A stretch of 10,094 nt of DNA from Deltaproteobacteria bacterium (GCA_016875255.1 VGRU01000125.1:1-10094), one strand, 5' to 3'. Counted from the first letter of the stretch, positions 1 through 6,028 are shown. Program-made: numbers and translations. Notes: generated from the sequence alone by a model not told the origin.

Positions 1-1
1 T

Positions 2-85
2 GAAGAGTATTACCCCATAAAGAAAGATGTATTTGCATTACCTGTTAAGAGGCTTTCAGAGATTGCTTCTGAGATAACCCAATAA
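2..85 (+). CDS. C-terminal end of an unidentified protein (partial, 5' end outside window)
   Basis: An open frame runs from the window edge to a TAA at 83-85 and encodes 27 residues ending KRLSEIASEITQ. The composition (charged, amphipathic helix-like, with ordinary Lys/Glu/Ile codons) is what the tail of a real protein looks like. No start lies inside the window and no domain can be recognised from so short a piece. The low-complexity spacer begins immediately after the stop. It converges on the minus-strand gene at 257-2644. It could also be a chance frame. Confidence 0.35.
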   Translation, partial: EEYYPIKKDVFALPVKRLSEIASEITQ

Positions 86-208
86 CTCATTCTCTTATTA
101 ACTCGAATTCCCTAACCGCAGCACCGCAACACAGCAGCACTTTCACGTATTAACTCATTAACTTATTACCTCAATTCATAACTCATTCTTGGGGAATTTT
201 GAATTATA

Positions 209-251
209 AGTTTTGAATGTTGAATTAATTCAAAGCTCAACACTCAAAACT
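209..251 (-). terminator. stem-loop just downstream of the pilY1-like gene
   Basis: AGTTTTGAATGTTGA (209-223) and TCAACACTCAAAACT (237-251) form a 15-bp stem with a 13-nt loop. The single non-Watson-Crick position is a G:U pair if read on the minus strand but an A:C mismatch on the plus strand. That favours a role at the 3' end of the minus-strand gene, whose stop is at 257-259. There is no strong T-run after the stem, so a transcript-end stabiliser or a weak terminator is equally possible. The surrounding 86-256 is otherwise repetitive AT-rich spacer of 'TAACTCATT' and 'TTTTGAA' type without a gene. Confidence 0.4.
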
Positions 252-256
252 CAAAA

Positions 257-2644
257 CTATTTTTTACTTCTAACCTCTTTCCACGAAATCGGAAGAATCG
301 TTGAATGCCCCTTCAGGTGCGTCGAATAGAGCCCTCCCGGAAACCCTGTGTAGGCAACAGGTCTTTTGCCCAGGGCAGAAATAACCGTGCCTGACGGAAT
401 CCCGGTCCCAATGATCTTTGAACGGTCTGAGAGGTCAATCTTTGGCCCTCCTTGATCATTTTCAGGGTTGAGATTGAAGATTGGGTTGCCGACTTTATAA
501 TTCAGGGCATAAATCCGGGCGATTCCGTCACTCTCCTGAGAAGGGGTATAAGTGGAGAAATAGACCGCTCCAAAGACAACAACCGGAGGAGCCAGGACCT
601 TCTCCCCTTCCTTTAGACTGATAAACCAGCCCTCTTTGTTGGCAAGGGTCTGGACGGTGGCAAAATCCTTTGTTACATCCGCAAGATTACCTTCCGATAA
701 GGGTGAGCCGTTTCCCTTATCCATAAAGGCATAAAATTTGTCGATTCCAATCTTCACATTGGGATGTTCCCGGTCCCCTGTTCCAAACAGGACTATTTCC
801 CCGCCTTTTTCAAGCGTCACATCCGGCGCATGGAAAATCTTCTGCTTTACGCTTCCCGTATTCCCAGGATTTGTATTGAAGACAACCCTTCCTGACCAAC
901 CATTCGGATCGGATCCTTTGAGATCGAACCTCCAGAGCTTTCCTCCCATATCTCCGACATAGAGCCGGTCAATGTAGCCATCGCCATTGATATCCACGCG
1001 GGAGATCGCGCTTGGAATGGAGTTTTTCATATTGGGATCTTTCTTAGAATCCCATCTCCATATCTGCTGTCCGGTTAATAAATCGACCACATAAACCGCC
1101 CTTCCCTTCTTATCTTCAGCGGCCGGGGTTTTTCTATCCTGATTCTCGTCATATCCGCCGCCAATGATGCAGACCGCCTTTCCCTCTTTACCGTCTTTGA
1201 TACGCCCGAACTGGGGTTCTGACCAGGTCTGTCCTATTTCCGAAAACCCGGTGGTTTCTGGGCCGATCTTCCAGAGAAACTTTGGACTTTCAGGCTTGGT
1301 CACATCAAGGGCATAATAATTTTTTCCCCCTCTTCTTAATCCGAAAACAATGATCTTCTGTGAATTGGTGATATAAGCCTTTGGTGAGCCATCCACGAAA
1401 TATTTAAGGCCATTTCCCTGAGGCAATTCTTTTAAACGGACAAGTAACTCAGAGGGGATAAAACCCCAGAGCTCCTCTCCTGTGGCGTCATCAAAGGCAC
1501 GGAGCATCCCGTCGTTTGCTCCCACAAAGATGACCTTCTTCGAATTCCCATAAGGAATCACCAACGGCCTTGAATTGACAATGGGGCCGAGGATCCATTT
1601 CCGTTTTTGAAGGGAGGTCTTCTCCTTGTCTTTGGCATAAGAGTCATATCCCTGAACATATTGAATCAGTTTATCTTTTGCGGCCTTGTCCTCGGATGAA
1701 AGCCCTAACATCTCCGGCGTGATCTTCTCGTTTGAGGTAGAAAATTCGTGTAATTCGGTCGTTAAATTCGTGCTATTCGTGGCTTCAATATTTGTCAATA
1801 TTTTCCTTGGGTTAACTCTCTTAAGAAGGACCTCTCCAACGCCCCCCTTATCCACGTTTTTCCCATCGGCAGAAGAGCTCCAGGCGCTCTTTGAAGACTC
1901 CTTTATCTGATTGTTCGTGTCAAGAATAGGCGTCTTAGATGAATCCACAACCTGAACAACTGTCGACCCATTCGTGTCATTCGTTGCTATAATATTCGTG
2001 TAATTCGTTGATGTAATATTCGTGTTATTCGCTGTACTTCCATTCGTGTTATTTAATTCGTATCTCTTAACATTTCCGATGGCCTCACCCTCAGAACTGA
2101 TTTCAGAAACAGCAACATACACCTGCCCTCCGATAGCAGGTTCAGCAACCGGAGAAGGAGTGGGAGTTGGAGCGGGTGCTGGTTCTGTAGTTGGCGAAGG
2201 GGGCGTTCCGGGCTCTGGCGTCGGAGCAGATGTTGGTTTAGAAACAATTGGAGCAGGTTCACGCGCAGGCTCTGGAATGGGCGAAGGAACAATGGTGGGC
2301 GGAACTAATGAAATTGGAGGAGAGGGTTCAATGGCAACCCCGTTTACTTCTATGGAATAATTACTTTCATTAAAATACAAATCATATGCTGTAACAGCTA
2401 TATAATAAGTCTGTCCTTCCTTGACACCCCTTAAAACATAAACGTTCACATTTCCCACATCGACTGAAGCCGTATATTGCTTTGAACTTGTTCCGAAATA
2501 TACTTTATACCCTGCCAGATCGGACTCTTTATTTGGGTCCCAGGCCAATCTTAGCTGGGCAGCCGTTGCAGAGGGGGGAAAAAGAAGCGTAATGATAGCA
2601 CAAATAATTGCAAGGGTTAGATATCGTAATCCATGGTATTGCAT
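257..2644 (-). CDS. PilY1/PilC-like type IV pilus-associated protein with fibronectin type III domain
   Basis: This is a predicted secreted protein of 795 residues, likely at the pilus tip or cell surface, where PilY1/PilC proteins act in adhesion and pilus dynamics. The start is taken at 2644 because GGAGG sits 9 nt upstream; the frame stays open 26 codons further but has no such site. Residues 1-29 form a signal peptide (hydrophobic core LTLAIICAIITLLF, cleavage near ATAA/Q). Residues ~30-105 are a fibronectin type III domain (WDPN, GYKVYFGTSS, YYIAVTAYD). Residues ~106-170 are a Pro/Glu/Thr-rich linker and ~198-228 an Asn/Thr-rich linker. From ~350 to 785 comes the PilC/PilY1 propeller: GPIVNSRP, VGANDGMLRAFD, GGGYDENQD, a DxNxDxYxD calcium loop at ~551-559, GDMGGKLWRFDL and GTGDREHP. 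It is shorter than the Pseudomonas protein (about 1,160 residues) and shows no von Willebrand A domain. No other pilus gene is in the window. The family call is firm; the function is inferred from the family. Confidence 0.9.
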   Translation of the reverse strand: MQYHGLRYLTLAIICAIITLLFPPSATAAQLRLAWDPNKESDLAGYKVYFGTSSKQYTASVDVGNVNVYVLRGVKEGQTYYIAVTAYDLYFNESNYSIEVNGVAIEPSPPISLVPPTIVPSPIPEPAREPAPIVSKPTSAPTPEPGTPPSPTTEPAPAPTPTPSPVAEPAIGGQVYVAVSEISSEGEAIGNVKRYELNNTNGSTANNTNITSTNYTNIIATNDTNGSTVVQVVDSSKTPILDTNNQIKESSKSAWSSSADGKNVDKGGVGEVLLKRVNPRKILTNIEATNSTNLTTELHEFSTSNEKITPEMLGLSSEDKAAKDKLIQYVQGYDSYAKDKEKTSLQKRKWILGPIVNSRPLVIPYGNSKKVIFVGANDGMLRAFDDATGEELWGFIPSELLVRLKELPQGNGLKYFVDGSPKAYITNSQKIIVFGLRRGGKNYYALDVTKPESPKFLWKIGPETTGFSEIGQTWSEPQFGRIKDGKEGKAVCIIGGGYDENQDRKTPAAEDKKGRAVYVVDLLTGQQIWRWDSKKDPNMKNSIPSAISRVDINGDGYIDRLYVGDMGGKLWRFDLKGSDPNGWSGRVVFNTNPGNTGSVKQKIFHAPDVTLEKGGEIVLFGTGDREHPNVKIGIDKFYAFMDKGNGSPLSEGNLADVTKDFATVQTLANKEGWFISLKEGEKVLAPPVVVFGAVYFSTYTPSQESDGIARIYALNYKVGNPIFNLNPENDQGGPKIDLSDRSKIIGTGIPSGTVISALGKRPVAYTGFPGGLYSTHLKGHSTILPISWKEVRSKK
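1744..2065 (-). repeat. ATTCGTG repeat tract inside the pilY1-like gene, with four 24-bp tandem units
   Basis: The 7-mer ATTCGTG (CACGAAT on the coding strand) occurs at 1744, 1766, 1775, 1970, 1994, 2018 and 2042. The last four are spaced exactly 24 bp apart, giving a tandem array over about 1970-2065. On the coding strand the array encodes an eight-residue period rich in Asn and Thr (N-T-N-x-x-x-T-N), and the 1744-1781 group encodes a similar short NST/NLT stretch. The repeat keeps the reading frame because its length is a multiple of three. Similar ATTCGTG low-complexity repeats are common in intergenic DNA of some environmental bacteria (recollection, not checked). Confidence 0.75.
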
Positions 2645-2916
2645 AAGTGAAATCCTCCGAAAAAAGTGATAATGATATCTAATAAGCAAGAAATATACCA
2701 TTAATAAAAACAAATTCTTCACGCTTTATGAGGTAATAGAATAAATTGAGTGGTGTTGATTAACAAATTGAAATTACACTATATTCTCATTTTTTTCCTA
2801 AGAAATATTTGGGTATCAGTTTTGACAAGAATAACAAATTTGCAGCTATATTGAACTTTTCAGAATTAAAAATTTCCATGCCTGGACATTTTGTCATTTT
2901 TTTTTCTTCCAGCAGG

Positions 2917-3110
2917 CTCTCTTGAAGGCACAGCGGGAGTTCTCACGAGTGGCGGGAAGGGGTTGGGGTATTCGGAGGCGAAGATGGCGCGGTAGCTTGG
3001 GGTGATCGGTTCTTATGGGACAAGGATTGTGGCCGAGCGGCAACTGTCGGAAGGGGTGAGATTAAGGTATAAAAAATATCTGATCAATCGGTTTGGAACA
3101 ACGATACCTG
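2917..3110 (+). pseudogene. possible remnant of a REP-associated transposase C-terminus
   Basis: One plus-strand frame reads GLGYSEAKMAR-stop-LGVIGSYGTRIVAERQL and continues SEGVRLRYKKY. This resembles the C-terminal helix-turn-helix of REP-associated (Y1/IS200-like) transposases, which often read 'E(I/M)AR.LGV....V.R'. A neighbouring frame upstream gives LLKAQREFSRVAGRG, so at least one frameshift and one stop are needed. The block is GC-rich unlike both flanks, and its last ~43 bases recur at 3692-3734. The catalytic HUH and Tyr part is absent. The family assignment is tentative; the sequence could be an unrelated dispersed repeat. Confidence 0.25.
3034..3076 (+). repeat. dispersed repeat A, copy 1
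   Basis: The block starting CGAGCGGCAACTGTCGGAA and continuing to ATTAAGGTATAAAA recurs at 3692-3734 with a few substitutions (GGGGTGAG versus TAGGTTAG, GGTAT versus GATAT). It sits at the 3' end of the possible transposase relic, where it would encode ERQLSEGVRLRY. Confidence 0.7.
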
Positions 3111-3342
3111 TAAAAAAACGGAAATCTTTACAAAATCATTTGAGGAAAAACTTTCATATTATCAAATGGTTAGAAATATAATTGATCAACTTGTCAAGAT
3201 TTCTTACAAATCTCAATGTGTTCTGAAAATTAACAAAAGAAAAAACCCTAACAAAACAATAACTTCCTTTCCTCTCTTAAATCGGCATGAAAATTGTAAA
3301 CAATATATATGATATTGAGGTGATGATCCTGTTGAGGCGAGT

Positions 3343-3528
3343 ATGTTGGTTTATGAATTTTACTGGCGCGGTGACATTGGGGATACCCATCTGGTTGGAA
3401 TATTACCTGAGAGAAGAAAAGAACCCACCCGAATTACCGACGAATCGATTATTAATTGGGTGAAAAAGGTTATTGGGGATGAAATAAGAGCCAATGACAT
3501 CTTCTTCTGCAAGGTAAACATAGAATAG
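3343..3528 (+). CDS. small conserved-looking hypothetical protein (61 aa)
   Basis: The 61-residue product is not recognised. It has an N-terminal strand-like YEFYWRGDIGD followed by THLVGILPERRKEP, then a predicted helix (DESIINWVKKVIGDE) and a final strand (NDIFFCKVNIE). This alternating pattern fits a small alpha/beta fold. There is no signal peptide, membrane segment or Cys pair. The start is chosen at 3343 because GAGG lies 5 nt upstream and an in-frame stop at 3316-3318 limits extension. An intrinsic terminator follows at 3541, 12 nt past the stop, so it is probably a single-gene transcript. No neighbour suggests a role: the next gene is a TA module over 300 bp away. Confidence 0.65.
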   Translation: MLVYEFYWRGDIGDTHLVGILPERRKEPTRITDESIINWVKKVIGDEIRANDIFFCKVNIE

Positions 3529-3540
3529 TTTTAGAAAAAG

Positions 3541-3579
3541 AAAAAACCCACAGGCTCAATTGACTGATGGGTTTTTTTT
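3541..3579 (+). terminator. intrinsic terminator after the 61-aa gene
   Basis: AAAAAACCCA (3541-3550) pairs with TGGGTTTTTT (from 3568), and the inner CAG/CTG extends the stem with one bulged A. The stem is followed by a run of eight T. The A-run on the other side means it may also work on the minus strand. Confidence 0.8.
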
Positions 3580-3645
3580 ATGAACCCCTTGAGGTTAGAT
3601 CTTTCGCATACGCCGAGAAGCTATCCCAACCGCAACTATCCCTAT

Positions 3646-3685
3646 CACTATCATTATACCTAATTACCGTTGCCTGGCACCATTT
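3646..3685 (+). repeat. dispersed repeat B, copy 1
   Basis: A 40-bp block (CACTATCATTATACCTAATT then ACCGTTGCCTGGCACCATTT) recurs at 4693-4732 with a single T/A difference. It contains TGCCTGGCA, half of the GGTGCC-type palindromic motif often seen at ends of non-autonomous elements. The two copies flank the AbrB/PIN TA module as direct repeats about 1 kb apart. Confidence 0.8.
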
Positions 3686-3691
3686 TCGTTT

Positions 3692-3734
3692 CGAGCGGCA
3701 ACTGTCGGAATAGGTTAGATTAAGATATCAAAAT
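3692..3734 (+). repeat. dispersed repeat A, copy 2
   Basis: Second copy of the 3034-3076 block, here joined directly to repeat B (3646-3685). The composite order B-then-A suggests the edge of a decayed mobile element, possibly the same REP-transposase-like relic. An in-frame stop replaces the Gly codon of copy 1. Confidence 0.7.
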
Positions 3735-3784
3735 GGCTAGGTACGTTCCGCACGAAGTCTCCCATTTCTGAAATTTAAACGGTA

Positions 3785-3818
3785 TTGACATTTGCCATTT
3801 GGCATTTTATTATGGCAA
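3785..3818 (+). promoter_or_regulatory. sigma-70 promoter with palindromic operator for the AbrB/PIN module
   Basis: TTGACA (3785-3790) and TATTAT (3808-3813) are separated by exactly 17 bp. Three copies of one half-site surround the -10: TGCCA (3793-3797), TGGCA (3800-3804) and TGGCA (3813-3817). The first two form the palindrome TGCCATTTGGCA, and TTGCCAT/ATGGCAA (3792-3798, 3812-3818) forms a wider one. The layout is what is expected for autorepression by the AbrB-type antitoxin encoded just downstream, as is usual for TA operons. That this antitoxin binds here is inferred. Confidence 0.75.
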
Positions 3819-3841
3819 TAATATAAGAGGAGGTTCTTGCT

Positions 3842-4105
3842 ATGGAGACAACAATAGATAAATTTGGCAGAGTTGTAATACCGAAAGAAATTCGTGTTCA
3901 TCTTGGTTTGAAATCTGGAGAGGTTTTACAAATTGAGAGATTAGAGGATGAGGTTATGCTAAAACCTTTAAGAGAAGAATCCCCTTTACATATTAAAGAA
4001 GGCGTGCTGGTATTCTCAGGCTCTGCAACGGGGAATATGAAAGAAGCTGTCCGTCTCCATCGAGAGGAACAACTTAGAAAAATAGCCCTACCAAGTAAAA
4101 AATGA
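3842..4105 (+). CDS. AbrB/MazE-like (SpoVT-AbrB domain) antitoxin
   Basis: The 87-residue protein is the DNA-binding antitoxin of a type II TA pair. Residues 1-47 are a SpoVT-AbrB swapped-hairpin domain: TTIDKFGRVVIPKEIRVHLG then LKSGEVLQIE. The C-terminal ~40 residues (SGSATGNMKEAVRLHREEQL) are where such antitoxins normally hold their toxin. The start has AGGAGG 8 nt upstream. Its stop overlaps the toxin start as ATGA (4102-4105), so the two are translationally coupled. A strong promoter with repeated TGCCA half-sites lies 25-55 bp upstream, which suggests autoregulation. Pairing of AbrB-type antitoxins with PIN toxins is known from many VapBC loci. Confidence 0.88.
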   Translation: METTIDKFGRVVIPKEIRVHLGLKSGEVLQIERLEDEVMLKPLREESPLHIKEGVLVFSGSATGNMKEAVRLHREEQLRKIALPSKK

Positions 4106-4536
4106 AAATATTATTTGATACTTCTGTTATTATCGCTTCGATTATTGAATCACATCCTATGCATTCTCGTGTTTTCCCATGGCTCAAGCGCGCCAAGTCC
4201 AAAGAATTCGAGATGTTGGTTGCGAGCCATACATTAGCGGAACTTTATGCTGTTTTAACAACACTACCCCTAAGCCCTAAAATTACACCCGGAATGGCTC
4301 GCCAACTTATCCACAATAACATTGAGACTATTTCAAAAATTGTACCTCTTTCTTCTTCAGATTATTTCTCCGTGATTCAACAGATGGCTGATCTGGGACT
4401 ATCAGGTGGCGTTATTTATGATGCTCTTATTGCGAAGGTAGCTCAGAAATCAAAGGTTGAGCACCTTTTAACTTTCAATATAGAAGACTTTAAGCGTATA
4501 TGGCCCGAAGGGGTAAAGCATATTTATTTACCTTAA
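4102..4536 (+). CDS. PIN-domain ribonuclease toxin (VapC-like)
   Basis: The 144-residue protein spans a complete PIN domain. In VapC relatives this is a Mg-dependent RNase that cuts tRNA or rRNA and arrests translation. Visible acidic residues are Asp6 in the N-terminal LFDTS, Glu47 in TLAELYAVL, Asp107 in IYDALIA and Asp129 in TFNIEDF, matching the usual D-E-D-D constellation. Length is normal for the family, and no frame damage is seen, so the module is probably intact. It overlaps the antitoxin stop by 4 bp and has no independent ribosome-binding site of note. The following 80 bases contain only an A/T-rich AAAAACGTTTTT palindrome, a weak terminator at best. Confidence 0.88.
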   Translation: MKILFDTSVIIASIIESHPMHSRVFPWLKRAKSKEFEMLVASHTLAELYAVLTTLPLSPKITPGMARQLIHNNIETISKIVPLSSSDYFSVIQQMADLGLSGGVIYDALIAKVAQKSKVEHLLTFNIEDFKRIWPEGVKHIYLP

Positions 4537-4692
4537 TGCCCGAAAAACGTTTTTTAATCTCTCCCTTCTCTACCGTCCTGTAATTTGAGAAACTCATGGC
4601 CTTAATCCTACTAAAAATTTGCTCCCTTTTCAAAAAATAGAACTGTCCCCTTTTTTGTCTTTACGAATGAATAAAAAGTCTTGTCTTCTGCC

Positions 4693-4732
4693 CACTATCA
4701 TAATACCTAATTACCGTTGCCTGGCACCATTT
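4693..4732 (+). repeat. dispersed repeat B, copy 2
   Basis: Same 40-bp block as 3646-3685 with one substitution. It lies between the AbrB/PIN module and the higBA relic, and is preceded by 'AATAGAACTGTCCCCTTTT', a sequence of the kind found at ends of REP-transposase-type elements (recollection). Together with 3646-3685 it brackets the AbrB/PIN module. Confidence 0.8.
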
Positions 4733-4782
4733 GCGCACCAATCTCACAAAATGCACTTTTTCAGCAAGAAACGCCTGGCTCT

Positions 4783-4815
4783 TGCGATTTATACGGCAAA
4801 GCCGTATAAATCGCA
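4783..4815. promoter_or_regulatory. perfect 15-bp inverted repeat in front of the higBA relic (operator or cruciform)
   Basis: TGCGATTTATACGGC (4783-4797) and GCCGTATAAATCGCA (4801-4815) are exact reverse complements separated by AAA. The GTG of the HigB-like remnant begins only 3 nt later. The core TATACGGC-AAA-GCCGTATA looks like an antitoxin operator, and its TATA-rich arms could hold a -10. It lacks a T-run, so it is not an intrinsic terminator. The position leaves no space for a ribosome-binding site, so the stem either is an operator of a leaderless message or marks a later insertion. Confidence 0.6.
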
Positions 4816-4817
4816 TT

Positions 4818-5112
4818 GTGGAATTTATTGAGGCACCCGCTTTTACCAAATACGTTTACACATACTTGACCGATGACGAGTATCTCGGTCTCCAAAGCTT
4901 CTTGTTCAAGGATCAGGAATCTGGAAAACTTGTTCCCGGTTCCGGTGGTGTGAGAAAGCAAGGCAACATTGGCGGCATTTGCGGGCCTGATGGGTGTGAG
5001 TTTGCGAACAGTTCAGGATTGGGAAAAGGGACGCCGTAGGCCTAGCGGTCCTGCGGAAGCCTTATTGCGAATTGCGCAGCAAAAACCCGAAGTGTTTGCA
5101 GAATTGCTCTAA
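4818..5112 (+). pseudogene. higB-higA toxin-antitoxin relic fused by an internal deletion
   Basis: The first part (4818-4958, GTG start) encodes about 47 residues of a RelE/HigB-type RNase toxin: EFIEAPAFTKYVYTYLTDDE, then YLGLQSFL and GKLVPGSGGVRK. The expected C-terminal half is missing. From about 4954 another frame encodes the last ~50 residues of a HigA-type Cro/C1 antitoxin: LAAFAGLMGVSLRTVQDWEK, then GRRRPSGPAEALLRI and a stop at 5110-5112. Intact loci of this kind carry the toxin first, then a roughly 100-residue antitoxin. The structure therefore fits a single deletion of about 300 bp joining toxin codon ~47 to mid-antitoxin. Neither product would be functional: the toxin lacks its catalytic C-terminus and the antitoxin its N-terminus. 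The family call rests on GSGG plus VRTxQxWExGRRxPxGPA-type signatures. Confidence 0.8.
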
Positions 5113-5166
5113 GATTTGTTCAACATCATCCGATGAGAAATTAAGCCTAAAGCGCCAGGCATCATC

Positions 5167-5199
5167 GACCCGCTGACTCAAAAATTGAGTTAGCGGGTC
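5167..5199. repeat. stem-loop GACCCGCT..AGCGGGTC downstream of the higBA relic
   Basis: GACCCGCTGACTCAA (5167-5181) and TTGAGTTAGCGGGTC (5185-5199) form a 15-position stem with one G:T pair and an AAA loop. There is no T-run after it. It lies about 55 bp after the higA-like stop and may have been its transcript end, or it may be another palindromic repeat unit. The rest of 5113-5330 contains no gene that can be supported. Confidence 0.5.
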
Positions 5200-5330
5200 T
5201 GAAGGTTGGAAAGGGCCGTTTGCCCGTGAAAGGCGGGAGCATCTGCTTCTCCTGGCTTCCTTATTAGGAACCCATGAATCCATGAATAAAGAATTTGGGT
5301 TTTAGAATTTGAATTTTTCCTGTCTTCCTG

Positions 5331-5371
5331 GCTTCCTTATAGTCAAATATCAATAAGTCAACCCCAATTCC
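5331..5371 (+). repeat. dispersed repeat C, copy 1
   Basis: GCTTCCTTATAGTCAAATAT followed by CAATAAGTCAACCCCAATTCC recurs at 10048-10094, where five extra bases (GCCCG) interrupt AAGTCAA/ACCCCAATTCC. The two copies are in direct orientation and enclose 4.7 kb with four TA modules. A shorter GGCTTCCTTAT duplicate also sits near 5254. Confidence 0.8.
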
Positions 5372-5398
5372 TCTTTGGTGAGTAATCTTAAAAATTAT

Positions 5399-5704
5399 CT
5401 ATGAAGGGGAGAGGGAAGTCGTTTTTACATTCCCAATTTGATCGAGCAGTCTCTCTTTTAACCATAAATTTACTAATGTCTCAAGTGAGATATGTTGTTT
5501 TTTGGCTATTTTGGCAATGAACTCAGAAATCTCTTTTTCAAGAGGGACATAACGAGGGGTAGGAGGTACCTTAATATCACCCTCTACCTCTTTTGTAAAT
5601 TCCCAGTAATCGGTCAAATCATGTTTGTCCCAGAACTCTGCTGCTTCTTTAAGTGTAGTAAATTCCCCCGGTATAGGCTCTTTTATTTTTTTACTTCTTT
5701 GCAT
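5399..5704 (-). CDS. BrnA/CopG-type antitoxin
   Basis: The 101-residue protein is the probable antitoxin of the upstream BrnT-like toxin. The N-terminal half carries IPGEFTTLKEAAEFWDKHDL and TDYWEF, the FWDxHDxTDY signature of CopG-type antitoxins paired with BrnT-like toxins. The C-terminal half has PRYVPLEKEISEFIAKIAKK and SLETLVNLWLKERL, consistent with a ribbon-helix-helix DNA-binding segment. The ATG at 5704 lies inside the 3' end of the toxin gene (14-bp overlap), with GGAGG 4 nt upstream embedded in toxin codons. This gives toxin-first order, as in brnTA. About 35 bp after the stop comes repeat C; no terminator stands out. Confidence 0.82.
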   Translation of the reverse strand: MQRSKKIKEPIPGEFTTLKEAAEFWDKHDLTDYWEFTKEVEGDIKVPPTPRYVPLEKEISEFIAKIAKKQHISLETLVNLWLKERLLDQIGNVKTTSLSPS

Positions 5705-5981
5705 ATTTCCTCCGCTCCCTTTCTGTCATATCTCTGCCTGTAACAATTAAAGACTTCTTGTTTTTCTTCATAATAAAGAATACCAGAAGATATCTTCCGG
5801 CATCAGTCCTTCCTGAAGCAACATAAAGATGTTCCCCCTTAATTTTCCCTTTCTCGATAAATCTTATATTTGGCTGATTATTGAATACCTGTCTTACCTC
5901 AAGTTCTGAAATGTTATGTTTCCAAATAAGTTTGTCAATAACGTGGTCCCTTAATAATAGGTCTATTATTTTCACGTTCAT
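5691..5981 (-). CDS. BrnT-like toxin (RelE-superfamily ribonuclease)
   Basis: The 96-residue protein resembles BrnT/DUF4258-type toxins, small RelE-like RNases. Diagnostic features are LIWKHNISELEVRQVFNNQP near the N-terminus (family pattern 'KH.(I/V)...EV.EVF'), ASGRTDAGRYLLVFF in the middle (family pattern 'G.T..GR.L.V.F'), and the C-terminal VTGRDMTERERRKY (family pattern 'ARDMT..ERR.Y'). It is full length for the family. The start at 5981 has only a poor ribosome-binding site; a second ATG four bases earlier is out of frame and would give ATGAATG. Translation may therefore be weak, with the antitoxin carrying the better site. A promoter candidate lies at 6029-6065. The pair looks intact. 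Confidence 0.82.
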   Translation of the reverse strand: MNVKIIDLLLRDHVIDKLIWKHNISELEVRQVFNNQPNIRFIEKGKIKGEHLYVASGRTDAGRYLLVFFIMKKNKKSLIVTGRDMTERERRKYAKK

Positions 5982-6028
5982 TCATTTATCAAAGAGGATC
6001 AGTTTTCAAATTCAACCTTTAACACCCT

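Larger units (their letters stand above)
2723..3342. other. gene-free stretch with a GC-rich relic in AT-rich DNA
   Basis: About 620 bases hold no convincing gene. 2723-2920 and 3080-3320 are strongly AT-rich. Between them, 2917-3060 is clearly GC-rich and looks foreign to its surroundings. An open frame of roughly 65 codons over about 3109-3312 exists but is AT-rich, has only an internal ATG, shows no ribosome-binding site and matches nothing recognised. Promoters for the minus-strand pilY1-like gene should lie in 2645-2800, but no good -35/-10 pair stands out. Confidence 0.5.

Noticed and set aside
738..2360. Plus-strand and alternative minus-strand frames of 74-112 codons within the pilY1-like gene
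   Set aside because: They lie antisense or out of frame inside a well-supported gene and follow its repeats and Pro-rich codons; no ribosome-binding sites or domains.
2645..2722. 26-codon N-terminal extension of the pilY1-like gene
   Set aside because: The GGAGG site and signal peptide point to the ATG at 2644; the extension would place charged residues before the signal sequence and has no ribosome-binding site.
3109..3315. Open plus-strand frame of about 65 codons in AT-rich DNA
   Set aside because: No start with a ribosome-binding site, Lys/Asn/Ile-heavy as expected by chance in AT-rich DNA, no recognisable motif.
4619..4849. Open frames of 62-70 codons on both strands before the higBA relic
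   Set aside because: They are made of repeat B and the perfect palindrome; coding potential is not supported.
5062..5283. 73-codon minus-strand frame downstream of the higBA relic
   Set aside because: It runs antisense over the higA-like 3' end and a hairpin; no start signal and no motif.
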